Assembly (NCBI RefSeq): GCF_014650055.1
Contig: NZ_BMUF01000005.1
Span: 185,330 to 249,329 of the forward strand
Direction of reading: 5' to 3'
Source of the DNA: Streptomyces malachitofuscus
Lineage (GTDB): Bacteria; Actinomycetota; Actinomycetes; Streptomycetales; Streptomycetaceae
Length of the DNA: 64,000 bases
Shown: piece by piece, positions 53,336-61,337 of the stretch
How the letters are laid out: each line of letters opens with the position of its first letter
Position numbering within the stretch: position 1 is the first letter of the stretch
Translations under genes and position numbers: made by a program
Notes under the pieces: generated by a model
Seen by the model: the letters and a program-made list of their open reading frames with translations, nothing else
The model's database searches: none
Told to the model about the DNA's origin: nothing

Positions 53336-54436
53336 ATGCGCGGCACCCGCCTCATGCGCTTACGCACGCTTCCGCTCCTCGGCCTGCTGGCCGCCCTGCT
53401 CCTCCCGCTCGCACCGTTCGCGGCACCGAGCGCGGCGGCCGCGCCGGCGGCGGCCGCACCGGTGCGCATCATGCCGCTCGGCGACTCCATCACCGGTTCG
53501 CCCGGCTGCTGGCGGGCGGTGCTGTGGAACCGGCTGCGGGACGCCGGCCACACGGGCATCGACTTCGTCGGCACCCTGCCCGAGCAGGGCTGCGGCGTGG
53601 AGCACGACGGCGACAACGAGGGCCACGGCGGGGAGCTGGTCACCGCCGTCGCAGACCGGAACCTGCTCCCCGCCCGGCTTGCCGCGACCCGCCCGGACAT
53701 CGTTGTCATGCACTTCGGCACCAACGACGTCTGGAGCGGCCTCTCCCCCGACCGCATTCTCGCCGCCTACGACAGGCTGGTCGCCCAGATGCGGGAGTCC
53801 AACCCGGACATGCGTGTTCTCGTCGCCCGGCTCATTCCGATGAACCCCGCCTCGTGCGCCGCCTGCGCCCAGCGCGTCGTCGACTTCAACGCCCGTGTCC
53901 CCGGGTGGGCCGCGGCGGCGAGCACCAGCCGCTCGCCGGTGACCGTGGTCGACCAGTGGACGGGCTTCGAGACGGCCACCGACACGTACGACGGTGTGCA
54001 TCCGAACGCCGCCGGCGACGAGAAGATCGCCGCCCGCTGGTTCCCGGCCCTGGCCGCACTCCTGGAGGACGGCGTCCCGGGCGGTCCGGGCGACCCGGGT
54101 GACCCTGGCGACGACCCTGCCTGCACCGCCTCCTTCCGGGCCGTCTCCGCCTGGCGGGGCGGATACCAGGCCGAGGTGACGGTGACCAACACCTCCACCG
54201 CTTTCCTCAGCGGCTGGACGGTGACGGTCGTACCGGCCGACGGCGCCCGTCTCACCCAGGTCTGGAACGGCACACTCCGCGCGGCCGCCGACGGCACCGC
54301 CACCGTCACCGACGCGGGCTGGAACGGCACGCTCGCCCCCGGCGCGAGCGCGGCCTTCGGCCTCATCGCCACCACTGGGGCGACGTCCGCCGCCCCGGCC
54401 GCGACCGTCGACCGCGCGGTCACGACCGCCACCTGA
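53336..54436 (+). CDS. secreted SGNH hydrolase with family 2 carbohydrate-binding module
   Basis: 366 aa. Twin-Arg-free Sec signal (RTLPLLGLLAALLLPLAPFAAPSAAAA). SGNH blocks: GDSIT (nucleophile Ser), GHGGELV, HFGTNDVW and DGVHPN (catalytic Asp-His), so an esterase/lipase, perhaps acetyl-xylan or feruloyl. The C-terminal CBM2-like domain (about residues 264-350, CTASFRAVSAWRGGYQAEVTVTNTST) lacks its usual closing NGxxC. Codon 9 is TTA (53360-53362), the bldA-dependent codon. Regulated by cellobiose via the CebR box. Confidence 0.9.
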   Translation: MRGTRLMRLRTLPLLGLLAALLLPLAPFAAPSAAAAPAAAAPVRIMPLGDSITGSPGCWRAVLWNRLRDAGHTGIDFVGTLPEQGCGVEHDGDNEGHGGELVTAVADRNLLPARLAATRPDIVVMHFGTNDVWSGLSPDRILAAYDRLVAQMRESNPDMRVLVARLIPMNPASCAACAQRVVDFNARVPGWAAAASTSRSPVTVVDQWTGFETATDTYDGVHPNAAGDEKIAARWFPALAALLEDGVPGGPGDPGDPGDDPACTASFRAVSAWRGGYQAEVTVTNTSTAFLSGWTVTVVPADGARLTQVWNGTLRAAADGTATVTDAGWNGTLAPGASAAFGLIATTGATSAAPAATVDRAVTTAT

Positions 54437-54449
54437 CACACGGCGAAGG

Positions 54450-54590
54450 GCCCGATCCCCTCTCCCCCACCGACGCACGGCGCACGCGTAGCAACCCTCT
54501 CCCCCACCGGCACGACGTACGCGTAACGCCTCCTCCCCCACCCGACGCACGGCGCACACGGACCGATCCCCTCCCTCCTCCCACCCACTG
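54450..54590 (+). repeat. degenerate ~36-base tandem repeats
   Basis: Three to four imperfect units between the SGNH and mannanase genes, each with CTCCCCCACC followed by a CGACGCACGGCGCA or CGACGTACGCG variant. Example positions of the C-rich core: 54460, 54497, 54531; CCGATCCCCT recurs at 54452 and 54563. No gene. Possibly an mRNA or promoter feature. Confidence 0.6.
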
Positions 54591-54598
54591 GAGCCGCC

Positions 54599-56239
54599 AT
54601 GAGATCCCCCGAACGCCGCACCGTCCCCCGCACCGCCGGCCTCCTCGGCCTCCTTCTGGGACTCCTCCTTCCGCTCGTCGCCCTCACCACCCCGGCCCAT
54701 GCGGCGCCCACCGGTTTCCGCGTCGAGAACGGCCGGCTCCTCGAGGCCTCCGGCAACGACTTCGTCATGCGCGGGGTCAACCACGCGCACACCTGGTACG
54801 CCGACCGGACCGACTCGCTGGCGCACATCAAGGCCAAGGGCGCCAACACCGTGCGGGTGGTGCTCTCCAGCGGTGACCGCTGGACCCGCAACGACGCCTC
54901 CGACGTGGCCGACGTCGTCGCGCGGTGCAAGCAGAACCGGCTGATCTGCGTGCTGGAGGTGCACGACACCACCGGCTACGGCGAACAGAGCGGAGCGGTC
55001 ACCCTCTCCCGCGCCGCCGACTACTGGATCAGCGTGCAGAGCGCACTCGCCGGCCAGGAGGACTACGTCATCGTCAACATCGGCAACGAGCCGTACGGCA
55101 ACACGAACTACACGGCCTGGACGGACGACACCAAGGCGGCGATCCGGAAGCTGCGGGACGCCGGCTTCGACCACACCCTGATGGTCGACGCCCCGAACTG
55201 GGGCCAGGACTGGGCGTTCACCATGCGCGACAACGCCGCCTCGGTCTTCGCCGCCGACCCCGACGCCAACACGGTCTTCTCCATCCACATGTACGGCGTC
55301 TTCGACACCGCCGCCGAGATCAGTGACTACCTGGGCCGCTTCGTCGCCGCCCGGCTTCCCATCGTGGTCGGGGAGTTCGGTCACGACCACTCCGACGGCA
55401 ACCCCGACGAGGACACCATCCTGGCGGTCACCCGGCAACTCGGCCTCGGACATCTCGGCTGGTCCTGGAGCGGCAACGGCGGTGGGGTCGAGTACCTGGA
55501 CATGGTGACGGACTTCGACCCCGACCGGCTGACCGGCTGGGGCGAGCGGCTGTTCAACGGCGCCGACGGCATCGCCGCCACGTCCGAGGAGGCCGCGGTC
55601 TACGGATCGGGCCCGGGCGACGACACCGCGGCCCCGACCGCCCCCGGCACCCCGCGCGCCTCGGCGGTGACCGCGTCGTCCGTCACCCTGAACTGGGGCG
55701 CCGCCACGGACACGGTCGGCGTCACGGGCTACGACGTGGTGCGGGTCAGCGGTGACGAGGAGAGCGCCGTCACGACGACGGCCGGCACCTCCGCCACCGT
55801 CACCGGCCTCACCGCGGACACCTCGTACACGTTCGCCGTCTACGCCCGGGACGCCGCCGGCAACCGCTCGCCGCGCTCGGCCACGGTGACCGTCACCACG
55901 TCGTCCGGGGGTACGGCGGGAGCCTGCCAGGTGGGCTACCGGGTGACGGGCGAGTGGCCCGGCGGCTTCCAGGGCGAGGTCACCGTCCGCAACACCGGGA
56001 GCGCGGCGGTCAACGGGTGGACGCTGCGCTGGGCCTTCCCCGCCGGCCAGCGGATCACCAACATGTGGGGCGGCACCGCGGCCCAGAGCGGTGCCGAGGT
56101 CACTGTCACCTCCGCCGCGTACACCGCGTCGATCCCGGCCTCCGGCTCGGTCACGCTCGGCTTCACGGGCACACGGTCCGCCGCGAACCCCGGCCCCACG
56201 GCGTTCAGCCTGAACGGCTCCGACTGCTCCCTGGCCTGA
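54599..56239 (+). CDS. manA: secreted endo-beta-1,4-mannanase (GH5) with FnIII and CBM2
   Basis: 546 aa. Signal peptide to about AHA36; GH5 subfamily-8 catalytic domain (about 37-340) strongly like Streptomyces ManA: LICVLEVHDTTGYGEQSG, VNIGNEPYGN (acid/base Glu), VFSIHMYG and VVGEFGHDHSDGNPDED (nucleophile Glu), LGWSWSGNGGG. Then a fibronectin-III domain (~345-437) and a C-terminal CBM2 with CQVGYRVTGEWPGGFQGE and closing NGSDC. Hydrolyses mannan and glucomannan outside the cell. SD GGAG before the ATG. No CebR box of its own was seen, so it may be read through from the upstream gene. Confidence 0.95.
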   Translation: MRSPERRTVPRTAGLLGLLLGLLLPLVALTTPAHAAPTGFRVENGRLLEASGNDFVMRGVNHAHTWYADRTDSLAHIKAKGANTVRVVLSSGDRWTRNDASDVADVVARCKQNRLICVLEVHDTTGYGEQSGAVTLSRAADYWISVQSALAGQEDYVIVNIGNEPYGNTNYTAWTDDTKAAIRKLRDAGFDHTLMVDAPNWGQDWAFTMRDNAASVFAADPDANTVFSIHMYGVFDTAAEISDYLGRFVAARLPIVVGEFGHDHSDGNPDEDTILAVTRQLGLGHLGWSWSGNGGGVEYLDMVTDFDPDRLTGWGERLFNGADGIAATSEEAAVYGSGPGDDTAAPTAPGTPRASAVTASSVTLNWGAATDTVGVTGYDVVRVSGDEESAVTTTAGTSATVTGLTADTSYTFAVYARDAAGNRSPRSATVTVTTSSGGTAGACQVGYRVTGEWPGGFQGEVTVRNTGSAAVNGWTLRWAFPAGQRITNMWGGTAAQSGAEVTVTSAAYTASIPASGSVTLGFTGTRSAANPGPTAFSLNGSDCSLA

Positions 56240-56245
56240 CGGACC

Positions 56246-56280
56246 GCTGCCCGGAAGGATCCCTCCCCCTTCCGGGCAGC
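56246..56280. terminator. terminator between mannanase and sortase genes
   Basis: Perfect 13-bp stem (56246-56258 with 56268-56280), 9-base loop, six bases after the mannanase stop and 15 before the convergent sortase stop. It can serve both directions. Confidence 0.88.
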
Positions 56281-56295
56281 CCTTCCCCGGCCCGC

Positions 56296-57006
56296 TCAGA
56301 CGAGATGGGCGAAGACCACCAGGTTCTCGGTGTAGTCCTTGGCGGCACGGTCGTAGTCGCCGGCGCAGGTGATGAGCCGGACCTGGGCGTCGGGCGTGTC
56401 GGCGTACACGCGCTCGTCGGGGAAGTCGTCCTTGTCGAAGGACTCCGTCTCGTCCACCACGAACGTGGCCTTGCTGCCGTCGGCGCGCAGGACCCGGAAG
56501 CGGTCCCCCTTCTCCAGTTCGCCGAGCCGGGCGAACACGGCCGGGGACGTCGCCGTGTCCACGTGCCCGGCGATGATCGCCGTACCGCGTTCTCCCGGGG
56601 AGACGCCCTTGGCGTACCAGCCGACCAGGTTGGTGTTGTGGGGCGGTGGGGGCTCGAGCTGGCCCTTGCTTCCGATGGCGAGATCGGTGAACGGCGCGTC
56701 GACATCGATGCCGGGGATGAGCAGCCGGGTCGGCTCGGACCTCGGCAGGTGCTTGCGCGCCGACTCGCGGGGCGCGGGCTCGCCCGCGGCCGGGTCGGTG
56801 GAGGAGGAGGACGGAGCCGCGGAGACCGCGGGGGGCGCCTGCCGTCCGTGGGCGTCGTCGGGAGGATCCTCGCCGCCGCCCATCAGTGTCACGGCCAGCA
56901 TGAGGCCGGCCCCGCTCCAGAAGACCGCCGTCATGACGGCGCGCAGTCTCCGCCGCGACGGTGACTCCGGATCGGTTTCGAGGGGCGTGGGGGGAGTGGC
57001 CGGCAT
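56296..57006 (-). CDS. class F sortase
   Basis: 236 aa. An N-terminal helix (VFWSGAGLMLAVTLMGGG) leads to a Pro/Ser/Ala linker and a sortase domain: TRLLIPGIDVDAPFTDLAIG, catalytic His in IIAGHVDT, Cys in VRLITCAGDYD, and Arg about nine residues later in DRAAKDYTENL. Class F sortases of actinomycetes attach or polymerise surface proteins; their recognition motif is not well defined. ATG 57006 with GAGGTGG twelve bases upstream. The only surface-protein partner is the adjacent upstream gene. Confidence 0.87.
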   Translation of the reverse strand: MPATPPTPLETDPESPSRRRLRAVMTAVFWSGAGLMLAVTLMGGGEDPPDDAHGRQAPPAVSAAPSSSSTDPAAGEPAPRESARKHLPRSEPTRLLIPGIDVDAPFTDLAIGSKGQLEPPPPHNTNLVGWYAKGVSPGERGTAIIAGHVDTATSPAVFARLGELEKGDRFRVLRADGSKATFVVDETESFDKDDFPDERVYADTPDAQVRLITCAGDYDRAAKDYTENLVVFAHLV

Positions 57007-57154
57007 CGGGGGAACCACCTCATTCGGGCACGGCAGCGGGTACGACACGCGAAGGGGCCGGCGGGGCCGTCACGACACGGGAAAGGGCGAGCGGGGCCGT
57101 CATGACGCGCGCGGCGCGTACGACGGCCCCGGCCGCTATGTCGCCGGGCATGGC

Positions 57155-57634
57155 TCAGGCCACGTCGCCGGTGATCTTCTTGCGGCGCAGCGCGTAGGCG
57201 CCGGTGCCGAGGACCGCGAGGGCGGCCAGACCGCCTGCGGTGACACCGGGCTGGGCGAGTCCGCCGCCGCCGGTGTGCATGCCGCCGCGCGGCTTCTCGT
57301 GGCTTCCCTCCTTGTCGTGCTTACCGCTCCAGGAGTCCTCGCTGTGGGATTCGCCCTTGTCCTTGTAGGTCTCGGGGTCGTACTTCGGGTCCTTGGCGGT
57401 GCCCCAGTCCTCCTCACCGACGACGGCCAGGGCGCCGCCACCCGTGTGCATTCCGCCGTGCGGCTTGTCGTGCTTGCTCTCCTCCTCGTGCTTGCTCTCC
57501 TTGTCGTGCTCCTTGCTGTAGGAAGATTTGTCGTGGCCTTCGTCACCGGAGTAGTCGGCGTAGGCTGCGGGCGCGGCGATGGCGAGTGCCGCCGTGGCCG
57601 TGGCAGCCGCGAACACCATGCGGGCAGAGCGCAT
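57155..57634 (-). CDS. surface protein with variant sorting signal (LAQPG)
   Basis: 159 aa. Signal peptide (SARMVFAAATATAALAIAAPAAYA) and a His/Lys/Glu-rich extracellular part (EHDKESKHEEESKHDKPHGG). The motif KP[HR]GGMHTGGG[AG]LA occurs twice, near residues 58 and 112. The C terminus is a sorting-signal-like arrangement: LAQPG, a hydrophobic stretch VTAGGLAALAVLGTGAYAL and RRKK. The LPXTG consensus is absent. ATG 57634, GGAAGGA upstream. It is immediately upstream of the sortase F gene on the same strand, its probable substrate. Confidence 0.78.
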   Translation of the reverse strand: MRSARMVFAAATATAALAIAAPAAYADYSGDEGHDKSSYSKEHDKESKHEEESKHDKPHGGMHTGGGALAVVGEEDWGTAKDPKYDPETYKDKGESHSEDSWSGKHDKEGSHEKPRGGMHTGGGGLAQPGVTAGGLAALAVLGTGAYALRRKKITGDVA

Positions 57635-57827
57635 CGATCAGTCCTTCCGCGGGAGGCCGGGCAGCTGACTCCGCGTCAGCACGGATGTCCCGTCCTCCGG
57701 CATGATCCACGGTTGGCCATGCCGCGCGGTCCCACCATCCGGGACGTTCACACGGGGTACCGCCCCCACCCGTACGGCGTCATCCGGCCGCGCCCACCGC
57801 CGTCCGCGCTCCTGCCTCCACGGCTTC

Positions 57828-57856
57828 TTGCTCCTGGCCCGCTCGCCGCCTAGCCT
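57828..57856 (+). promoter_or_regulatory. promoter, probably leaderless, of the MFS gene
   Basis: TTGCTC (57828-57833), spacer of 17, TAGCCT (57851-57856), and the GTG start six bases on (57863). No ribosome site. A good match to a housekeeping-type Streptomyces promoter producing a leaderless mRNA. Confidence 0.6.
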
Positions 57857-57862
57857 GACTTT

Positions 57863-59062
57863 GTGCCGCAAATAAACAAAACCCGTTCGCACAGCGTGGT
57901 GCCGGGTACCGACCTCGTCCGCCTCCGTCTCGCCCTGACCGTCTTCTTCGCCCTCGACGGCTTCGTCTTCGCCGGCTGGGTCGTGCGCATCCCGGCCATC
58001 AAGGAACAGACCGGCGCCTCCGCGAGCGCGCTGGGCCTGGCCCTGCTCGGCGTCTCCGCCGGGGCCGTCGTCACCATGACGCTCACCGGCCGGCTGTGCC
58101 GCCGGTACGGCAGCCACCTGGTCACCGTCGTCTGCGCGGTGGTGCTCTGCCTCAGCGTCGGCCTGCCGCCGCTGACCCATTCCGCCGTCGCGCTCGGCAC
58201 CGTGCTCCTGCTGTTCGGCGCGGCCTACGGCGGGATCAACGTCGCCTTCAACAGCGCCGCCGTCGATCTGGTGGCCGCCCTGAGGCGTCCGATCATGCCC
58301 AGCTTCCACGCCGCGTTCAGTCTGGGCGGCATGATCGGGGCGGGGCTGGGCGCGCTGGTCGCCGGCTCGCTGTCGCCGACTCGGCACTTGTGGGGGCTCG
58401 CCGTCGTCGGCCTGCTGGTGACGGCGGTCGCCGGGCGGGCACTGCTGCGGTGCGAGCCGCTCACCCCGGCGGACGCCGGACGCTCCGAGCCGTCGTCCCC
58501 GCGCAGGACGGACCGGCGCACCCGGGCGCTGGTGATCGTCTTCGGGCTGATCGCGCTGTGCACCGCCTACGGCGAAGGGGCACTGGCCGACTGGGGGGCG
58601 CTCCATCTCGAGGAGGACCTCGACGCCTCACCGGGCGCGGCGGCCGTCGGATACTCCCTCTTCGCGCTGGCCATGACGATCGGGAGGCTCACCGGTACGA
58701 CCCTCCTCGAACGGCTGGGCCGCACCCGCACCGTCCTCGCGGGCGGTTCCACGGCCGCGGCCGGAATGCTGCTCGGCGCGCTCGCCCCGTCCCTGTGGGC
58801 GGCCCTGCTCGGCTACGCGATCACGGGGCTCGGGCTGGCGAACCTCTTCCCCGTCGCGATCGAACGGGCGGGTGCCCTCGCGGGCCCCAGCGGGGTGGCC
58901 ACCGCCTCCACCCTGGGTTACGGCGGCATGCTCCTCGGTCCGCCGGCGATCGGCTTCATGGCCGACTGGTTCAGCCTTCCGGCGGCCCTGACCAGCGTGG
59001 CGGTGCTGGCCGCGGTGGCCACCGCCATCGGCTTCGCCACCCGCCGCGTGAGCACGGACTGA
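57863..59062 (+). CDS. MFS transporter
   Basis: 399 aa with 12 hydrophobic helices. N terminus LRLALTVFFALDGFVFAGWVVRIPAIKEQTGASASALGLALLGVSAGAVVTMTLTGRLCRRYG, which resembles the YbjJ-type branch. No substrate motif is clear. GTG start is leaderless. Followed by a hairpin (59080-59109) and then an SDR gene. Substrate unknown. Confidence 0.82.
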   Translation: MPQINKTRSHSVVPGTDLVRLRLALTVFFALDGFVFAGWVVRIPAIKEQTGASASALGLALLGVSAGAVVTMTLTGRLCRRYGSHLVTVVCAVVLCLSVGLPPLTHSAVALGTVLLLFGAAYGGINVAFNSAAVDLVAALRRPIMPSFHAAFSLGGMIGAGLGALVAGSLSPTRHLWGLAVVGLLVTAVAGRALLRCEPLTPADAGRSEPSSPRRTDRRTRALVIVFGLIALCTAYGEGALADWGALHLEEDLDASPGAAAVGYSLFALAMTIGRLTGTTLLERLGRTRTVLAGGSTAAAGMLLGALAPSLWAALLGYAITGLGLANLFPVAIERAGALAGPSGVATASTLGYGGMLLGPPAIGFMADWFSLPAALTSVAVLAAVATAIGFATRRVSTD

Positions 59063-59079
59063 CTCCGTACGGCCGTCCG

Positions 59080-59109
59080 GGCACCGGCGCGGATCAGCCG
59101 GCCGGTGCC
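59080..59109 (+). terminator. putative terminator after the MFS gene
   Basis: Nine-bp stem (59080-59088 with 59101-59109), loop of 12, 18 bases after the MFS stop codon. Confidence 0.5.
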
Positions 59110-59191
59110 GGGGTACCCGGGGGTCGGCGTCCGCCGGTCCTCCGTCGGCGGGCGCCGACCGCGCGACCGCCCCACGGAGACGGGAGAGACC

Positions 59192-60070
59192 GTGACCGAG
59201 CAGCAGCACCCCGCCGAGCAGTATCCGACGCCCGATTTTCCCGCCCAGGACCAGCCGCATCCCGGCTGGACCGGCCCGATGGATCCGCCGCCGGACCACG
59301 GTGAGGACTCGTACCGGGGCAGCGGCCGGCTGGCGGACCGCACGGCCGTGATCACGGGCGGGGACTCGGGGATCGGCCGGGCGGTCGCCCTGGCGTTCGC
59401 CCGCGAGGGCGCGGACGTGGTCTTCACGTACCTGGACAGCGAGAAGGACGACGCCGCCGAGACCGTGCGATGGGTGGAGGAGGCGGGCCGGCGGGCCGTG
59501 CCCGTCGCGTGCGACGTGCGGGACGAGGAGAACTGCCGGGCGCTGATCGACCGCGCGGTGTCGGAGTTCGGCCGGATCGACATCCTGGTGAACAATGCGG
59601 CGTATCAGATGTCGCAGCCCGACGGCATCGAGGCGATCTCCACCGAGCAGTTCGACCGCGTGCTGCGGACCAATCTGTACGGCATGTTCTGGCTGTGCAA
59701 GATGGCCCTGCCGCACATGCGGGAGGGCGGCAGCATCATCAACTCGGCGTCCGTGCAGGCGTACAAGCCGAGTCCGCATCTGCTGGACTACGCGACCACG
59801 AAGGGCGCCATCGTCACGTTCACCCAGGGGCTGGCGCAGATGGTGATCGACCGCGGCATCCGGGTCAACGCCGTGGCGCCGGGCCCGGTGTGGACGCCGT
59901 TGATCCCGGCGACGCTGCCGGACACCCAGGAGTTCGGCAAGCAGGCGCCCATCGGCCGGCCGGCCCAGCCGGCCGAGATGGCGCCCGCGTATGTCTTCCT
60001 CGCCTCCCAGGAGGCGTCGTACATCACGGCCGAGATCGTCAACGCGACGGGCGGCACCCCGCTGCCGTAG
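59192..60070 (+). CDS. SDR family oxidoreductase (general stress/YhdG-YghA type)
   Basis: 292 aa. A 45-residue Gln/Pro-rich extension (QYPTPDFPAQDQPHPGW, as in the stress-protein 39 family) precedes the Rossmann domain: ITGGDSGIGRAVALAFAREGADVVFTYL, NNAAYQ, Ser in NSASVQAYKPSPHLLDYATTKGA (Tyr/Lys YxxxK). GTG 59192 with GGGAGAG upstream. Members are NADPH-dependent aldehyde/ketone reductases; substrate unknown. Confidence 0.87.
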   Translation: MTEQQHPAEQYPTPDFPAQDQPHPGWTGPMDPPPDHGEDSYRGSGRLADRTAVITGGDSGIGRAVALAFAREGADVVFTYLDSEKDDAAETVRWVEEAGRRAVPVACDVRDEENCRALIDRAVSEFGRIDILVNNAAYQMSQPDGIEAISTEQFDRVLRTNLYGMFWLCKMALPHMREGGSIINSASVQAYKPSPHLLDYATTKGAIVTFTQGLAQMVIDRGIRVNAVAPGPVWTPLIPATLPDTQEFGKQAPIGRPAQPAEMAPAYVFLASQEASYITAEIVNATGGTPLP

Positions 60071-60103
60071 GTCCCGGGCGCGCCGTACGGCAGACTCCTC
60101 CCC

Positions 60104-60838
60104 ATGGACACTGCCTGGTTCGTGGACATTCTCGAGGAGGAGGGCCGGCTGCTGGCCGCCGCGTCGGAGGAGGCGGGCACGACCGCCTCCGTTCCGGCCT
60201 GCCCGGGATGGGAGATACGGGACCTGCTCCGGCACACCGGCGTGGTGCACCGATGGGCCGCGGCCTTCGTGGCCGACGGGCACCTCGCGCCCCGGCCGAT
60301 GGATGACCACCCCGACCTGGACGGCGCCGAGCTGGTGGCCTGGTACCGCGCCGCGCACCGCCGGCTGGTCGACACCCTGGCCGGGGCGACGCCCGACGTG
60401 GAGTGCTTCACCTTCCTGCCCGGACCGGCCTCCGCGCTCGCCTTCTGGGCCCGCCGCCAGGCACACGAGACGGCGGTCCACCGCTTCGACGCGGAGTCCG
60501 CCCGCGGCGGCACTCCGGCCCCCATCGGCACGGACTTCGCGGTGGACGGGATCGACGAACTGCTGCGCGGCTTCCACGCGCGGCGCAAGAGCCGGGTGCG
60601 CAGCGAGAAGCCCCGCATCCTGAGGGTGCGGACCACCGACGCGGACGCGGTGTGGACCGTACGGCTGTCCGCGCAGCCGCCCGTGACCACACGGGACGCG
60701 GCCGAGGAAGCGGAGTGCGAACTGACCGGCCCTGCCGCGGAGTTGTATCTCGCGCTGTGGAACCGCCTGCCGGTTCCCGCGCAGTCGGGGGATCCGGAAC
60801 TCGCCGCGCTCTGGCGGGACACGTCCGCCGTCGTGTGA
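60104..60838 (+). CDS. maleylpyruvate isomerase family mycothiol-dependent enzyme
   Basis: 244 aa of DinB/MDMPI fold: an N-terminal helical bundle with metal His residues (LLRHTGVVHRWAAAF, FWARRQAHETAVHRFDAES) and a C-terminal SCP2-like domain (IDELLRGF, LTGPAAELYLALWNRLP). Such actinobacterial enzymes use mycothiol. Substrate unknown; not shown to isomerise maleylpyruvate. CAGACT sits seven bases before the ATG, with no ribosome site. It converges on the MarR gene, 20 bases away. Confidence 0.82.
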   Translation: MDTAWFVDILEEEGRLLAAASEEAGTTASVPACPGWEIRDLLRHTGVVHRWAAAFVADGHLAPRPMDDHPDLDGAELVAWYRAAHRRLVDTLAGATPDVECFTFLPGPASALAFWARRQAHETAVHRFDAESARGGTPAPIGTDFAVDGIDELLRGFHARRKSRVRSEKPRILRVRTTDADAVWTVRLSAQPPVTTRDAAEEAECELTGPAAELYLALWNRLPVPAQSGDPELAALWRDTSAVV

Positions 60839-60858
60839 CGCCCGCCCGGACCGGGCGC

Positions 60859-61251
60859 TCAGTCCTCCGAGAGCATCCGGGCCAGCACCGCACGCTGTAC
60901 CGGCAGCGCCTCGCCGTGCAGCGCGCGCCCCTTCCGGGTGAGCGACACCCGCACTCCCCGGCGGTCCTCCGGGCACATCCCGCGCTCCAGCAGGCCGTCC
61001 TTCTCCAGCCGGGCGATCAGCCGGGACAGCGCGCTCTGGCTCAGATGCATTCGCTCGGAGATCTCCTGGACCCGATAGGAGCAGCCGCCCGAGCCGGAGC
61101 TGCGCGCGAGGATGTCCAGGACCTCGAAGTCGCTGGCGCACAGGCTGTGTTCCTGCAACGCGCGATCGATTTCGCACTGCGTGCGCGCATGCAGTGCGAG
61201 CACGTCCCGCCACCGTTCCACGAGCGCCTGTTCGGCCTGTGTCGCCGCCAT
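60859..61251 (-). CDS. MarR-family transcriptional regulator
   Basis: 130 aa, the usual small MarR length. Winged helix: LCASDFEVLDILARSS...YRVQEISERMHLSQSALSRLIARLEKDGLLERGMCPEDRRGVRVSLTRKG. ATG 61251 chosen (TACGGT six bases upstream, leaderless); a second start at 61281 is possible. Divergent from a DHA2-type exporter with an operator-like palindrome between, so it most likely represses the exporter and is induced by the toxic substrate. Confidence 0.9.
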   Translation of the reverse strand: MAATQAEQALVERWRDVLALHARTQCEIDRALQEHSLCASDFEVLDILARSSGSGGCSYRVQEISERMHLSQSALSRLIARLEKDGLLERGMCPEDRRGVRVSLTRKGRALHGEALPVQRAVLARMLSED

Positions 61252-61300
61252 GGGCGCACCGTAGCAGAGCGTCCGTTTCATTGCACCCGAATTAAATGTG

Positions 61301-61327
61301 CTTGCATTCGATGCATGCGCATGCAAG
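61301..61327. promoter_or_regulatory. MarR operator candidate
   Basis: Outer repeat CTTGCAT (61301-61307) / ATGCAAG (61321-61327) and an inner perfect 14-base palindrome TGCATGCGCATGCA (61312-61325). Located in the 86-base gap between the MarR and exporter starts, 10 bases upstream of the exporter ATG. Confidence 0.75.
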
Positions 61328-61337
61328 TCTCTCGTGC

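Noticed and set aside
54450..54590. CRISPR-like spaced repeats
   Set aside because: Units are degenerate and directly adjacent without unique spacers, and no cas gene is present.
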